Counted from the first letter of the stretch, positions 1-9,460 are shown. The stretch: 64,000 bases of DNA from Ruegeria sp. YS9 (GCF_024628725.1 NZ_CP102410.1:248001-312000); one strand, 5' to 3'. Notes: generated from the letters alone by a model not told the origin. Program-made: numbers and translations.

Positions 1-219
1 CACCGAAACCTGCCCTTTGACAGCAGGAGCGGAGGCCAAGGCCGCCGCGTTCGCCACGTCCATGGCCTTGAAAGATTTTGCTTCATCGAACACGGCAATG
101 ATCAAATCACCCTCTGCATTGCGCACGTCCTGCACCGTTGCAGTGAGAGTTTGTGCGGATGCCCCGAGGGTTGAAGCCAGTGTCATTACAGATGCGACGA
201 CCAGTTTTCTAATCGGCAT
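1..219 (-). CDS. DUF2141-like exported protein, 3' end cut by window edge
   Basis: The first 73 codons of a gene that runs off the left edge. The start ATG (minus strand, 217-219) opens a typical signal peptide: MPIRK, then a hydrophobic stretch ending in ASAQ, with cleavage likely after the alanine near residue 22. The mature part, TATVQDVRNAEGDLIIAVFDEAKSF, resembles the start of DUF2141 proteins, small beta-rich periplasmic or secreted proteins of unknown role. The promoter side carries two TGTCA-N4-TGACA sites, so the gene is probably controlled by a dimeric repressor. The family call rests on this N-terminal half only. Confidence 0.6.
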   Translation of the reverse strand, partial: MPIRKLVVASVMTLASTLGASAQTLTATVQDVRNAEGDLIIAVFDEAKSFKAMDVANAAALASAPAVKGQVSV

Positions 220-232
220 GATATATCCTTTA

Positions 233-286
233 CTGTCAACATTGACAGTAATTAGGGAAGGTGCGATTAGCTGTCAATAGTGACAA
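233..286. promoter_or_regulatory. Two TGTCA-N4-TGACA operator-like palindromes
   Basis: CTGTCAACATTGACAG (233-248) and CTGTCAATAGTGACAA (271-286) share the arms TGTCA/TGACA with a 4-base spacer. Their centres lie 38 bp apart, just upstream of the DUF2141 gene. Duplicate sites of this form suggest a TetR- or MarR-like dimer. No regulator gene of that type is adjacent in the window. Confidence 0.55.
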
Positions 287-374
287 TCATTCGCCCGATT
301 TCCCTGAACGTGTTTATGGCCTGAACTAAAGGCGAGGTACCGGCCCAACGTCGGCAAGGATCGGAGAAAGGGGA

Positions 375-397
375 TAAAAAACCCTAAAGGGGCTTTC
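375..397 (-). terminator. Probable intrinsic terminator after BASS permease gene
   Basis: On the minus strand, a few bases past the stop at 403-405, a short hairpin (CCC-TTTA-GGG, extended by AAA/TTT across a bulged G) runs into six T residues. The stem is weak but its place and T tract fit the end of the six-gene operon. Confidence 0.5.
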
Positions 398-402
398 CAA
401 CG

Positions 403-1335
403 CTACTCGGGCAAGACTTGCCTCATGTAGAGATGACGCATGACCATTGGCGTCAGGTACATCGGAACTTGATACGCCCCGATAAAGGCCATGATGGGTG
501 CGGTGACTTCGGGCGGCAAAGCAACGAAGAAAATCGCGATGTTTCTGTTTCCCGCGATCAGAGAGACGGCAGTTGCCCTGGCTGCCGGCAGACGCCCTCG
601 GGTCATCCGGAACGAAATGAACTGTGCTCCGAAATTGGCCAGACAGGCGAGCGCGATCCAGAAGGCCGCGACGGCCGGGCTTTTCAGCGCCGTGGAGCTG
701 ACGGAAGGCATAAGGCCGATGACAAAAACGGCCAATGTGATCGTGCCCAACCCTTCCAGATTCAACAAGGTGGAGCGGGATGGCGAACGCAACCAAACAC
801 GCCGAGCAAAGATGGCGGCGCCGGTTGCGCAGAGTATCGTCAACAACAGTTGCAGTCCGGCCAACAGCACGGATTGAATGTCGCCCAATTCGGGCATGAG
901 CAGGAACACCGGAAACGCTGTCAATGGCAACAGGGCAGTGCCAACAACCAGCATTCGCATCGCGTGTTCAGGTGGGTAGCCCATCATCAGACACATGTTG
1001 GGACTGCCTGAAATCGAAGGTGCTGCCGCCATAATCAGCAGGGACAGAAGCACCGGCGTTCCGGTCCATCCCCCAATAAATCCGATGGCCAGAATGATCA
1101 GCGGCATCACGAATTGAAACCCGATGACGGTGAACGCGACCTTGTGCAGATCGCTCAACGATCCAAAAATGGTTTCGGGGTCCATTCTCAGGACGGTGAC
1201 GAACAGCAGCAACACGACCAGGGGCGGCAGCAGGTTCCGCATGGGCTCGGCCAAACCCGGCAAAAGCAGACCCGCCGCCAATCCGGCGACCAGAACACGG
1301 GGCCCGTGACGGGCCGCCAGATGGAGCGGGTTCAA
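403..1335 (-). CDS. Bile acid:sodium symporter (BASS)-type permease
   Basis: This 310-residue, very hydrophobic protein has about nine to ten membrane segments and no soluble domain. The GNRNIAIFF stretch near residue 255 and the helix spacing fit the BASS/BART superfamily of sodium-coupled organic anion carriers. It starts 7 bp after the dctM stop, so it is very probably the last gene of the operon made of the enolase-superfamily enzyme, oxidoreductase and dctPQM. A second carrier attached to a TRAP operon is unusual; it could export a product or bring in a related acid. The substrate cannot be read from sequence. Confidence 0.7.
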   Translation of the reverse strand: MNPLHLAARHGPRVLVAGLAAGLLLPGLAEPMRNLLPPLVVLLLFVTVLRMDPETIFGSLSDLHKVAFTVIGFQFVMPLIILAIGFIGGWTGTPVLLSLLIMAAAPSISGSPNMCLMMGYPPEHAMRMLVVGTALLPLTAFPVFLLMPELGDIQSVLLAGLQLLLTILCATGAAIFARRVWLRSPSRSTLLNLEGLGTITLAVFVIGLMPSVSSTALKSPAVAAFWIALACLANFGAQFISFRMTRGRLPAARATAVSLIAGNRNIAIFFVALPPEVTAPIMAFIGAYQVPMYLTPMVMRHLYMRQVLPE

Positions 1336-1342
1336 GGTCGTT

Positions 1343-2656
1343 TTACCCGCCGGGACTCTGCCGCAAATTCTCGGGCAGCCAGGTGGCGAGGTCGGGGAAC
1401 CAGATGAGGATGAAGACCATCAGTACCATGATCAGGAACATCGGTATCGCGGCGCGTGCGATATAGCTCATCTCATGGTTGGTCATACCCTGCATCACGA
1501 ACAGGTTGAACCCGATCGGGGGTGTGATCTGTGCCATCTCGACGACGACCACGATGAAGATGCCGAACCAGATCAGATCGATCCCGGCGTCGCGGATCAT
1601 CGGTTCCACCACGGCCATGGTCAGCACAACCGAGGAGATCCCGTCAAGGAAACAACCCAGAATGATGTAGAACACCAGCAGAACCATCAGCAGCTCGAAC
1701 CGGGTCAGTTCCCATCCGGCGATCAGATCGGCCAACCCGCGCGGCAGGCCGGTAAAACCCATCGACAGCGACAGGAACGCAGCGCCAGCAAGGATCAGGG
1801 CGATCATCGCGCTGGTCCGCGTGGCCCCCATCAGGCTTTCCGTGAATGTCTTCCAGTTCAACGACCCCTGGCCTGCCGCCAGCAACAGGCCGCCGATCAC
1901 TCCGAACGCCGCGGCTTCGGTCGCAGTGGCATAGCCCAGATACATTGAGCCGATGACGACCGTGATCAGAAGGATCACAGGCAACAAAAAACGGGAGTTT
2001 CTGACTTTCTCGGAAAAGCTCAGCTTGCCCTCGTCATTCGGGTTCCAGTCTTTGCCCAACTTGGAATAGATCGCGACATAGCCCATGAACATCGCCGCCA
2101 GCACCAGGCCGGGAAGGATGCCGGCAAAGAACAGCTTGGTGATCGATTCATTGATCGTCACCCCGTAGACGATCAGGGTCAGCGACGGCGGGATCATCAG
2201 CCCCAACGTCGCAGCGCCGGTCAGAGTACCGATGATCATCCGTTCGGGGTAATTGCGTTTGCGCAGTTCGGGGATCGACATCTTGCCGACGGTGGTCAGC
2301 GTTGCCGCCGACGAACCTGAGACCGCCGCGAAGACAGTACAGCCCACGATATTCGTATGCACCAAGCCGCCGGGCAGGGGGGCCATCCACGGGGACAGCC
2401 CCTTGAACATGTCTTCGGATAATCGCGTGCGGTACAGGATTTCGCCCATCCAGATGAACATGGGCAAGGCGGTCAGGGTCCACGACGACGAGGCGGACCA
2501 GATGGTGGTGATCATCACGTCGCCCACCGGGCGGGTGGTGAACAGCTCCATCCCGACCCAGGCAACCCCCATCAGGGCCAATCCGACCCAGACACCGGTG
2601 CCGAGCAAGGTGAACAGTACAAAGAGGAAAAGGATGATGACGGACAGGTTTTCCAT
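1343..2656 (-). CDS. dctM: TRAP transporter large permease (DctM family)
   Basis: The membrane subunit that couples solute uptake to the sodium gradient. It has 438 residues from the ATG at 2656, chosen because GGAGAG lies just upstream and the gene then begins 5 bp past the dctQ stop; a longer reading upstream would overlap dctQ. About twelve hydrophobic helices are visible, with family-typical stretches such as AAVSGSSAATLTTVGKMSIP (about residues 90-110) and GAATLGLMIPPSLTLIVYG. It works with the DctQ and DctP proteins encoded directly upstream. Confidence 0.93.
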   Translation of the reverse strand: MENLSVIILFLFVLFTLLGTGVWVGLALMGVAWVGMELFTTRPVGDVMITTIWSASSSWTLTALPMFIWMGEILYRTRLSEDMFKGLSPWMAPLPGGLVHTNIVGCTVFAAVSGSSAATLTTVGKMSIPELRKRNYPERMIIGTLTGAATLGLMIPPSLTLIVYGVTINESITKLFFAGILPGLVLAAMFMGYVAIYSKLGKDWNPNDEGKLSFSEKVRNSRFLLPVILLITVVIGSMYLGYATATEAAAFGVIGGLLLAAGQGSLNWKTFTESLMGATRTSAMIALILAGAAFLSLSMGFTGLPRGLADLIAGWELTRFELLMVLLVFYIILGCFLDGISSVVLTMAVVEPMIRDAGIDLIWFGIFIVVVVEMAQITPPIGFNLFVMQGMTNHEMSYIARAAIPMFLIMVLMVFILIWFPDLATWLPENLRQSPGG

Positions 2657-2660
2657 GCGC

Positions 2661-3194
2661 TTACTCTCCGTGGCTCTGGTCGGCCAGATCGCGGACAATG
2701 CGATGGTCACCTTTGAACAGGACGTGGATCAGGTGATCCGTCAGCGCGATGGCCAGGATCACGGCACCGATCAGCATCGCCGACTGGGGAATCCAGAGTG
2801 CGGTTCTGTCCTGTCCCTGACTGATGTCGTTGAACTTCCAGCTCCAATAGACGAAGCGATAGGCATACCAGCAGAAATACCACATGACGGCAGTGCCGAT
2901 GGTGAAACACCAGATTTCAAGGATACGCCGCACACCGCCCGGCACGGAGTTCAGAAGGATCGAAACCCGAATGTGGCTGCCCCGGTTCAACGCATTGGCA
3001 AAGGCCAGGAAAGATGCCGCCGCCATTGCGTAACCGGCATAGTCAGGCGCTCCGGGAAATACCTCACCTGTCCAGCGGGCCAGCATCTGAACGACGATCA
3101 GCAAAAGAATGGCAATCAGGCTGAGCGCCGCCAATACCCCTGCTGCCTGATAGATGAAGTCCAGAACGGACCGAAGCCCTCGCAATACCGCCAT
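2661..3194 (-). CDS. dctQ: TRAP transporter small permease (DctQ family)
   Basis: A 177-residue inner-membrane protein with four hydrophobic helices, the usual form of the TRAP small subunit. It includes the family-like segment following the second helix (ARWTGEVFPGAPDYAGYAMAA) and a final helix at QSAMLIGAVILAIALTDHLIH. It lies between dctP and dctM, separated from dctP by a strong hairpin that may lower expression of the permeases relative to the binding protein. Confidence 0.9.
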   Translation of the reverse strand: MAVLRGLRSVLDFIYQAAGVLAALSLIAILLLIVVQMLARWTGEVFPGAPDYAGYAMAAASFLAFANALNRGSHIRVSILLNSVPGGVRRILEIWCFTIGTAVMWYFCWYAYRFVYWSWKFNDISQGQDRTALWIPQSAMLIGAVILAIALTDHLIHVLFKGDHRIVRDLADQSHGE

Positions 3195-3226
3195 GGTGTC
3201 CCCGCTGTATTATGATTGGGTGGAAA

Positions 3227-3254
3227 GCGGGCGGCATAGTGCAACGCCGCCCGC
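3227..3254 (-). terminator. Hairpin between dctP and dctQ (attenuator or mRNA stabiliser)
   Basis: A perfect 9-bp stem, GCGGGCGGC / GCCGCCCGC, with a 10-base loop, placed 9 bases after the dctP stop on the minus strand. There is no T tract, so partial termination or protection of the dctP mRNA is more likely than full termination. Confidence 0.6.
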
Positions 3255-3263
3255 CCCGAACGG

Positions 3264-4241
3264 TTACTTAGATGCGTTGAACGCATCGACGATGGCTTTG
3301 CCTTCGTCGCCAGCGGCTTCCAGCCATTCATTGGTCATGGTTACACCAATCTCCTTCAGCTCATTCGTCATCTGTTCAGATGCCGGACCGACGGTCATGC
3401 CACCATCACGCAGACCTTGCAGAGTAAAACCGGTATATTCCTTGGCGCGCCAGTTGCCTGCGTATTCCGCCAGTTCCGCGCAGGCCTTGATGATGTTCTT
3501 GTTGGCGTCGGACACGCCCGACCAGACATCCGAATTCACCATCACATAATTGCGCGGCAACCAGGCGTCGACCTCGTAGAAATAGTTCAGGCTTTCCCAG
3601 ACCTTGCGGTCATACCCGGTTGATCCCGAAGACACCATCGACTCGGCGACGCCCGTGGCAAAAGCCTGACTGATTTCCGCCGCTTCGATCGTTACCGGCA
3701 ACATCCCTGTCAACTCGGCCAGTCTCGAAGTCGCGTTGTTGTAAGAGCGGAACTTGATGCCCTTCATATCGGCGACCGAGTTCACCTCATTCTTGAAATA
3801 CAGTCCCTGCGGCGGCCATGGCACCGCGTAAAGCAACGTCAGGTTCTGTTCGGCCAGCACCTTTTCAATTGACGGTTTTGCCGCTTCCCAAAGCTTGGCG
3901 CTGTCATCGAACGAGGTTGCAAGGAACGGTATCGAATCGAAACCGAACAACGCGTTCTCATTCTGGTGGCCAGACAGAAGGCGTTCGCCAATCGGGGCTT
4001 GCCCGGTCTGGATTGCGCGTTTGATATCGGCACCTTTGAACAACGAGCCGGATGGATGCGTAACGATTTCGATCTCACCGCCGGTTCCGGTCGTTACACA
4101 TTTGGCGAATTCCGCTCCGGTGGCCGAATGGAAGTTCGACGCCGAATAGGCCATCGGCATGTCCCATTTCTCGGCCACGGCCGGTGCTGCCGCTGCGGCA
4201 GTCAAAGCGGTTGCCGCCAGTAGGTTTGTCAGTTTTTTCAT
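3264..4241 (-). CDS. dctP: TRAP transporter periplasmic binding protein (DctP family)
   Basis: A 325-residue periplasmic solute receptor. The start at 4241 gives a clean signal peptide (MKKLTNLLAATALTAAAAAPAVA, cleavage before EKW) behind a good GGGAGAA ribosome site; the in-frame upstream methionines would add a charged leader and were rejected. The DctP core is present, including GIKFRSYN with the arginine that usually pairs with a substrate carboxylate. The neighbours (an enolase-superfamily enzyme and an amino-acid oxidoreductase) suggest a carboxylate or amino-acid-derived ligand, possibly a cyclic or hydroxylated amino acid; this is inference. Confidence 0.92.
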   Translation of the reverse strand: MKKLTNLLAATALTAAAAAPAVAEKWDMPMAYSASNFHSATGAEFAKCVTTGTGGEIEIVTHPSGSLFKGADIKRAIQTGQAPIGERLLSGHQNENALFGFDSIPFLATSFDDSAKLWEAAKPSIEKVLAEQNLTLLYAVPWPPQGLYFKNEVNSVADMKGIKFRSYNNATSRLAELTGMLPVTIEAAEISQAFATGVAESMVSSGSTGYDRKVWESLNYFYEVDAWLPRNYVMVNSDVWSGVSDANKNIIKACAELAEYAGNWRAKEYTGFTLQGLRDGGMTVGPASEQMTNELKEIGVTMTNEWLEAAGDEGKAIVDAFNASK

Positions 4242-4293
4242 CGTTTTCTCCCTATCGAGTTTTGAAATACCGATGTTTTTCATCGGTCTGTTC

Positions 4294-5544
4294 TTATGTT
4301 GCAAAGCGCGACGGCGCGTAGACGCTTACGTCGGTGTTCGGTGTTCTGCCCGCGATCATCTGCGCCAGAAGCCGTCCGGTCTTTGGCCCGCCTGTCAGGC
4401 CGATGTGATGATGACCAAAGCCCATATAGGCCCCTTTGATTCCGGGCACGTCTCCGATTATCGGGATCGAGTCAGCCGGGGCCGGCCTGTGCCCCATCCA
4501 TTCCACTTCCTCCTTCCATGTTATGCCCGGAAACGCGGCCCGGGCATTTCTTCGCATCAATTCAAACGGCGCGCGCGAGGGCGGTGCGTCCAGCCCTCCG
4601 AACTCCACAATACCCGCCAAGCGTATGCGCCCATCCATGGGCGTGGCAACAAACTTGCCCGAAGCCACCATGACCGGGCTGCGGGGCATGGCAGAAGGTG
4701 CCACCAATTCAAGATGATAACCGCGCTCGCTTTCAAGAGGAACAGAAACCCCCAGTCGCTTGGCCAGTGGCCCGGACCAGACACCAGCCGTGACAATGGC
4801 GGTGTCGCAAGCGATTGTCTCACCATCCGCGCGCACGCCGGTAACGCGGCCGTTGTCGCGGGTGACGTCCTCGACATTGGCGCGGATGATCCGGCCTCCA
4901 CCAGCCTCGACATGGGCGGCCAGGTCTTTCACGTACCGCCCGGGATCGGTGATATGACCGTGGTTTGACAGCTTGGCAGCGAAACCGATATCCGGGCTGA
5001 ACACGGGGTCATAGTCGTGAAACGCCTTGCCCTCCAGTTCTTGCCAATCAAAGCCGTTCTTCCGACGGATTCCCCAGCCCAACGCATCTTGTTCAAAATG
5101 AGCCCGGTTCTCGTAGAGAAACAGATAATCGCTGGGCACGATCCACTTTTCAGCACGTGTGCCTGCCGCCAAAGCCTTGTGATCATTCAGGCTGTCGCCG
5201 ACGATCGGTGTCAGCGCCGCCGCGATCCGTTCAACGTCTGCCACGTTCGCGTGGCTCAGATATTGCCGGAGCCATGGGAGCAACTTCGGTAAATATCCCC
5301 ATTTCAAAAACAGCGGCTGCGAGGAGCTCAGCAGCATTTTGGGTGCTTTGCCAAGCAGTCCGGGAACCGTCACAGGTATGATGGAACAGGACGCCAGCAC
5401 ACCGCCATTGCCATGAGACGTGCCTTCACCCGGTCCGGCCTTGTCGAACAGGATCACGTCGTGCCCGTCCCGTTGCAGCCAGACCGCGGCCGAAACGCCG
5501 ACTATACCGGCGCCGATGATGGCTATGGTTTTCTTTTCACTCAT
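4294..5544 (-). CDS. FAD-dependent D-amino-acid dehydrogenase-like oxidoreductase
   Basis: A 416-residue flavoprotein of the DAO/DadA fold. The N-terminus carries the Rossmann dinucleotide motif [10 protein letters not shown] (residues 9-18), followed by the acidic end of strand two (VILFDKAG) and a TSHGNGG stretch typical of DadA-like enzymes. The C-terminal [18 protein letters not shown] segment closes the FAD site. The start at 5544 overlaps the previous gene's stop by four bases, so the two are translationally coupled. It probably oxidises an imported D- or cyclic amino acid to an imino or keto acid and passes electrons to the quinone pool. The exact substrate is unknown. Confidence 0.82.
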   Translation of the reverse strand: MSEKKTIAIIGAGIVGVSAAVWLQRDGHDVILFDKAGPGEGTSHGNGGVLASCSIIPVTVPGLLGKAPKMLLSSSQPLFLKWGYLPKLLPWLRQYLSHANVADVERIAAALTPIVGDSLNDHKALAAGTRAEKWIVPSDYLFLYENRAHFEQDALGWGIRRKNGFDWQELEGKAFHDYDPVFSPDIGFAAKLSNHGHITDPGRYVKDLAAHVEAGGGRIIRANVEDVTRDNGRVTGVRADGETIACDTAIVTAGVWSGPLAKRLGVSVPLESERGYHLELVAPSAMPRSPVMVASGKFVATPMDGRIRLAGIVEFGGLDAPPSRAPFELMRRNARAAFPGITWKEEVEWMGHRPAPADSIPIIGDVPGIKGAYMGFGHHHIGLTGGPKTGRLLAQMIAGRTPNTDVSVYAPSRFAT

Positions 5545-6674
5545 TCTGAAACCGCCTTGGCCACTGCATAATGGTTCAGCTTTGCCAGCTCGGGCTTGCC
5601 GCCAAGTCCCGGGCTTTCGGGCACGCAGACCTGTCCGCCTCTGATCCGGAAGGGTTCTTCCAGAATGTCCTCTTTCAGGAAATAGGACGCCTGATAAAAC
5701 TCGCAGCCCAATGTGATCTCGGGTGTCGCGGCAATCAGATGGGTGCCCGCAAGATGGGCCAAACCGGCCTCGAACATGTCCCCGCCATACGCAGTCAGAC
5801 CGTGCGCCGCCGCGATGCGGGCGACCGTTTGCCCGCGGGTCAGTCCGCCAGACTTCATTATTTTCACCGAGACACCATCGCAAATGCTTTCACGCGCGGC
5901 GCGTTCCATATCTTCGGGACCAAAGACGCTTTCATCGGCGAGAAGGGGAACATCGGTCATATGCCTTAGCTTCGCCATCATGCCGAAGTGATGGGCGCGA
6001 ACCGGCTGTTCGATGAAATCAGGATTGAACCGGGCCACGTCCCGCACCCGTGCCGGAGCCTCCTCGATGCTCAGCCCCTGATTATAGTCCACGCGGATCG
6101 AGAATTCAGGGCAGTTCTGCGCAAGGTACTCCAACCGCATGATGTCAAAGGCGTGATCCTTGAACCCGGTCTTGAGTTTGACAATCCGCACGCCGTCCTC
6201 TCGCAACCGCGCCAACAGGTCTATGTCCTGAGAGAAGTCCGGGTTGGCGATGGAACAGCTGAGCGGAATGGTGCTGCGGCAACGACCGCCCAGCAAAGAC
6301 CAGACCGGGATGCCGCTGATACGGCCGGCCAGATCCAGCAGAGCGGTTTCCAGCGCGGCCTTGGCCTCGGTGCAATGCGCCACGGCATAGGTGGCGCGTG
6401 CCATGATGGCCGATCGGTCACTTACGCTGGCGCCAAGAACTAGGGGTCGCAAGTATCGATCCAGCGCCGCGAAAGTCGCCTCCGGGGTGCCGGTGAACAC
6501 CGACCATGGTGACGCTTCGCCAAATCCCTGTGTGCCATCCTCGGAGGTCAGTCGCAGTATGACGACTTCGCAAACGCCTTCGACGGATCCTATACCGTGA
6601 TCCCGGCGGGACGTGACCGGAAGCTTCAGGTGCCAGAGGTCGTAACCGATGATGTTTTGTGCCAGATCGCTCAT
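5541..6674 (-). CDS. Enolase-superfamily enzyme (muconate cycloisomerase / epimerase subgroup)
   Basis: A 377-residue TIM-barrel enzyme with a capping domain. The acid-base lysine pair lies in IVKLKTGF (KxK), the three metal ligands in RVDYNQG, FIEQPV and LADESV, and the second catalytic lysine in [11 protein letters not shown]. This layout belongs to the mandelate racemase/muconate lactonising group, whose MLE-like members include dipeptide epimerases and cis-3-hydroxyproline dehydratases. The start at 6674 was chosen for the AGGGGG ribosome site; an ATG at 6716 has no clear site. It leads an operon with an amino-acid oxidoreductase and a TRAP importer, so epimerisation or dehydration of an amino-acid derivative is a reasonable guess. 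Confidence 0.82.
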   Translation of the reverse strand: MSDLAQNIIGYDLWHLKLPVTSRRDHGIGSVEGVCEVVILRLTSEDGTQGFGEASPWSVFTGTPEATFAALDRYLRPLVLGASVSDRSAIMARATYAVAHCTEAKAALETALLDLAGRISGIPVWSLLGGRCRSTIPLSCSIANPDFSQDIDLLARLREDGVRIVKLKTGFKDHAFDIMRLEYLAQNCPEFSIRVDYNQGLSIEEAPARVRDVARFNPDFIEQPVRAHHFGMMAKLRHMTDVPLLADESVFGPEDMERAARESICDGVSVKIMKSGGLTRGQTVARIAAAHGLTAYGGDMFEAGLAHLAGTHLIAATPEITLGCEFYQASYFLKEDILEEPFRIRGGQVCVPESPGLGGKPELAKLNHYAVAKAVSE

Positions 6675-6746
6675 TCCGCCCCCTGTGGATGAGCGGAAGC
6701 CTGCCTTGACGGGCATATCATTTCAAATACTATATCTTCGACAGTT

Positions 6747-6763
6747 CATCAGAAAAAATGATG
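6747..6763. promoter_or_regulatory. Possible LysR operator between divergent promoters
   Basis: CATCA-N7-TGATG lies 9 bp before the LysR start codon and upstream of the enolase-family operon. Its size and A-rich spacer fit the T-N11-A type site that LysR proteins bind in divergent intergenic regions. Confidence 0.45.
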
Positions 6764-6772
6764 TGATTACCG

Positions 6773-7693
6773 ATGTCCCTGCGCTTTCGCCAGCTTCAAG
6801 CGTTTCACGCCATCATGGAAACCGGAACCGTAACCGGTGCGGCGTCGGTACTTGGGATATCCCAGCCTGGTATCAGCAATCTGTTGGCTCAGTTGGAACG
6901 CGAAGCGCGACTGCCTCTGTTCGAGCGCAACAAGGGCCGTTTGCTGCCCACCCCGGAAGCCGAGTTGCTGTTCCGCGAAGTCGACACCGTCGTGCGCGGG
7001 CTGGATCACGTGGCGCAGGCCGTGACGGATTTGCAGAACAAGCATCCCGGTCAGTTGCAGGTTGCGGCGCCGCATCTTCTGTCATTTGGTTTCATGCCGC
7101 GCGAGATCGCTCGTTTTGCCAAAAGCCGCCCCAACCTGTCAGTCAGTTTCCAGTCGCAGTATTCATCCAAGATTCAGGAATGGGTGATTTCCGGCCTGTT
7201 TGAAATCGGCATCGTCGAGATGCCGATCCTGCACGACACGCTGAACTATCAGGTGTTTCAGTTCGAAACGCTGGCGACTTTTCCAGAACACAGCCCCTTG
7301 GCCGAGTACGACGTTCTGACACCGGAAATACTGGAAAATGAACCCTTCATCGTGATGGGTCCGGAACACCAAACCCACCGACGAACCCGTGACATCTTTC
7401 AGGCATCCGGGCGCACGTGGCGGACGCAGATCCACACGCACCTGTCCGAGAACCTGCTGAGTTTTGTGAAACAGGGCATGGGTGTTGCGATGATCGACCC
7501 CTTTACCGTGACGTTCGACGGTGAGAGCGGGTACCAGACCCGCCCGTTCAGGCCTTCCGTCATGCTGGATCTTGCAATCATCACCGCAAAGGGGCGCCCC
7601 CTGTCCACGATTGCGCAGGAGTTTCTGGCCCAGCTGACCCCGTCGATTGCCTCTTACGCGACCCATTCCGACACAGGTGCAGCGGCGTCGTGA
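6773..7693 (+). CDS. LysR-family transcriptional regulator
   Basis: A 306-residue regulator. The N-terminal winged helix-turn-helix is clear: LRFRQLQAFHAIMETGTVTGAASVLGIS, then QPGISNLLAQLERE and LFERNKGRLLPTPEA (residues 3-65). The rest is the two-lobed periplasmic-binding-like effector domain. It is transcribed away from the enolase/oxidoreductase/TRAP operon and most likely controls it in response to the transported compound or a breakdown product. Its last 40 bp overlap the 3' end of the convergent ThDP-enzyme gene. Confidence 0.92.
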   Translation: MSLRFRQLQAFHAIMETGTVTGAASVLGISQPGISNLLAQLEREARLPLFERNKGRLLPTPEAELLFREVDTVVRGLDHVAQAVTDLQNKHPGQLQVAAPHLLSFGFMPREIARFAKSRPNLSVSFQSQYSSKIQEWVISGLFEIGIVEMPILHDTLNYQVFQFETLATFPEHSPLAEYDVLTPEILENEPFIVMGPEHQTHRRTRDIFQASGRTWRTQIHTHLSENLLSFVKQGMGVAMIDPFTVTFDGESGYQTRPFRPSVMLDLAIITAKGRPLSTIAQEFLAQLTPSIASYATHSDTGAAAS

Positions 7694-9348
7694 AGCTGCT
7701 GCGAATGGATGTCGACCAATGTGGGGCCATCATGTTCGACGGCCTGTTTCAACACTTTCGGCAAGTCCTCAGGATCCTTGACCGTCCATGATTTCACTCC
7801 AAAGGCGGCTGCGACAGCGGCGTGGTCGGTCCGGTTGAAATCAACGTTGTAATAGCGTTGATCAAACCCAGCATCCTGACCCGCCTTGATCCATCCGAAA
7901 ACCGAGTTCGAGAACACGATCGAGGTGATCGGCATTTTGTGCCGGACCATCGTTTCAAACTCACCGCAGGCGAACCCAAACGAACCATCACCCATGACGG
8001 CAAGCGTCTTGACCGAGGGCCGCCCGACATGTGCACCCATGGCCGCCCCCAGAGAATAGCCCAGTGCTCCATGCGCGCGATTTGTGATGAAATGCCGCCC
8101 GGGTTGCCGCCAACGGTAATGCGCACTGAAATAGGGGCAGGGGGTGCCGGGATCAGCGACCACAATCGCATCGTCGTCCAGAATGTCCATCAGGGACGCC
8201 ATGACGGCCTCAGGCCGTATCGGGGTTTCCCGACTTGCAGCCAAGGGGGCAAACGCCGCCGCCTTGGCCTCCCATGCGGCGCGGGCCTTGGCTGTTCCGC
8301 CTTGACCGTTCAGGTCCTGCCGTTGCTCCAGTGCATGAGCAAGTGCCTCCAACGCCAGACGGGCATCGGCGCAAATCGCCACTTCGGTCTGATAATTTGC
8401 GCCGATCACCATAGGGTCACTGTCGATGTGAATGATCGTGGCGTTGCGCCCGGGGCTTCTCCACCGTTCGGTCGTGACCGAACCGGCGCGGCACCCGATG
8501 AACAGGACAACGTCAGCCTGATCCACCACGGCGCGTGTCGCGGGGATGCCGCCGTTCGATCCGACGACACCCAGGGCCAGAGGATCGGTTTCGGCTATGG
8601 ACCCTTGGCCTGAAACGGTTGTGGCGACGGGCATATCCAGCAGACCGGCGACGCGGCGCAACGCATCGGTTGCGCCGGACAGAACCGGGCCGCCGCCACA
8701 GACCGCGACAGCGGATTTGGCCTGGGCAAGAATGGCTGCGGCTGCTTCGATGGCATCAGGTTCGGGGGCAGCCCGCTCTGCGGGATAGCTGCGATGCCGC
8801 TTGTCGGCCCAGATTTCCGCTTCGTCCACCTGTGCCTTCTGCGTATCAAACGGCAGTGCCAGATGGGTCGCGCCGGGTGTTCCCGTTGTCATCGCCCGGA
8901 ACGCCGCTCGAACCATGGCCGGAAGACGGGCAGCATCATCCAGAGACGCGTTCCACTTCGTCAGCGGGTGGAACAACGCTGGCTGATCCAGTTCCGTCAA
9001 AGGATACTTCCCACGGCTGGTCGTCGCCACATCGGACGTGATCGCCAGGATTGGAACCGAACTTTCATTGGCCTCGACCACACCCGGCAGAATGTAGGTC
9101 GCACCACCGCCGGAAGGGCCTTCGCAAACGCCGGGTTTGCCTGCCACACGAGCATAGCCATCCGCCATGTAGGCCGCGTGCCGTTCGTCGCGGGTCAGAA
9201 TGTGCTGAATGCCGTGATCCAATCGGGCGAGCGCATCATAGAATGGCAAGGTGGTATCGCCGCACAGACCGAACATATGGGTGACGCCATGCGCCTCGAG
9301 CATGCGCACCATTGCCTCGGCTCCGGTCAGGTAATTCGTTCCTGTCAT
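7654..9348 (-). CDS. Thiamine diphosphate-dependent enzyme (acetolactate synthase-like)
   Basis: A 564-residue enzyme with the three-domain ThDP layout. The N-terminal Pyr domain has the activating glutamate in RDERHAAYMADGYAR, the central domain has a typical nucleotide-binding-like fold, and the C-terminal PP domain has the GDG...N motif (GDGSFGFACGEFETM then NSVFGW). The family holds acetolactate synthase, benzoylformate decarboxylase and sulfoacetaldehyde acetyltransferase-type enzymes; none can be chosen from motifs alone. The start at 9348 is used because the longer reading runs into the divergent promoter. It is divergent from a GntR regulator and a racemase-like gene, so the three probably serve one pathway. 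The 3' end overlaps lysR. Confidence 0.8.
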   Translation of the reverse strand: MTGTNYLTGAEAMVRMLEAHGVTHMFGLCGDTTLPFYDALARLDHGIQHILTRDERHAAYMADGYARVAGKPGVCEGPSGGGATYILPGVVEANESSVPILAITSDVATTSRGKYPLTELDQPALFHPLTKWNASLDDAARLPAMVRAAFRAMTTGTPGATHLALPFDTQKAQVDEAEIWADKRHRSYPAERAAPEPDAIEAAAAILAQAKSAVAVCGGGPVLSGATDALRRVAGLLDMPVATTVSGQGSIAETDPLALGVVGSNGGIPATRAVVDQADVVLFIGCRAGSVTTERWRSPGRNATIIHIDSDPMVIGANYQTEVAICADARLALEALAHALEQRQDLNGQGGTAKARAAWEAKAAAFAPLAASRETPIRPEAVMASLMDILDDDAIVVADPGTPCPYFSAHYRWRQPGRHFITNRAHGALGYSLGAAMGAHVGRPSVKTLAVMGDGSFGFACGEFETMVRHKMPITSIVFSNSVFGWIKAGQDAGFDQRYYNVDFNRTDHAAVAAAFGVKSWTVKDPEDLPKVLKQAVEHDGPTLVDIHSQQLHDAAAPVSEWVA

Positions 9349-9385
9349 CGTTCGCGACTCCTTCGATTCACGTCTGCACACAAAG

Positions 9386-9410
9386 CTGTATACAGTTTTG
9401 TATATTGATT
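9386..9410. promoter_or_regulatory. GntR-type operator in divergent intergenic region
   Basis: The perfect palindrome CTGTATACAG (9386-9395) is followed by the related half site TTGTATATTG (9399-9408). TNGTATACNA-like sites are common for FadR-subfamily GntR proteins. The site lies between the ThDP-enzyme gene and the gntR gene, so it could control both. Confidence 0.55.
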
Positions 9411-9460
9411 TCAAGAACTGTGTGTGGCACCTGTGAATCAACGGAAGAAAGGCAGGGTTT

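Noticed and set aside
2657..2710. 18-codon N-terminal extension of dctM
   Set aside because: It would overlap dctQ by 50 bp; the ATG at 2656 has the ribosome site and the family's usual N-terminus.
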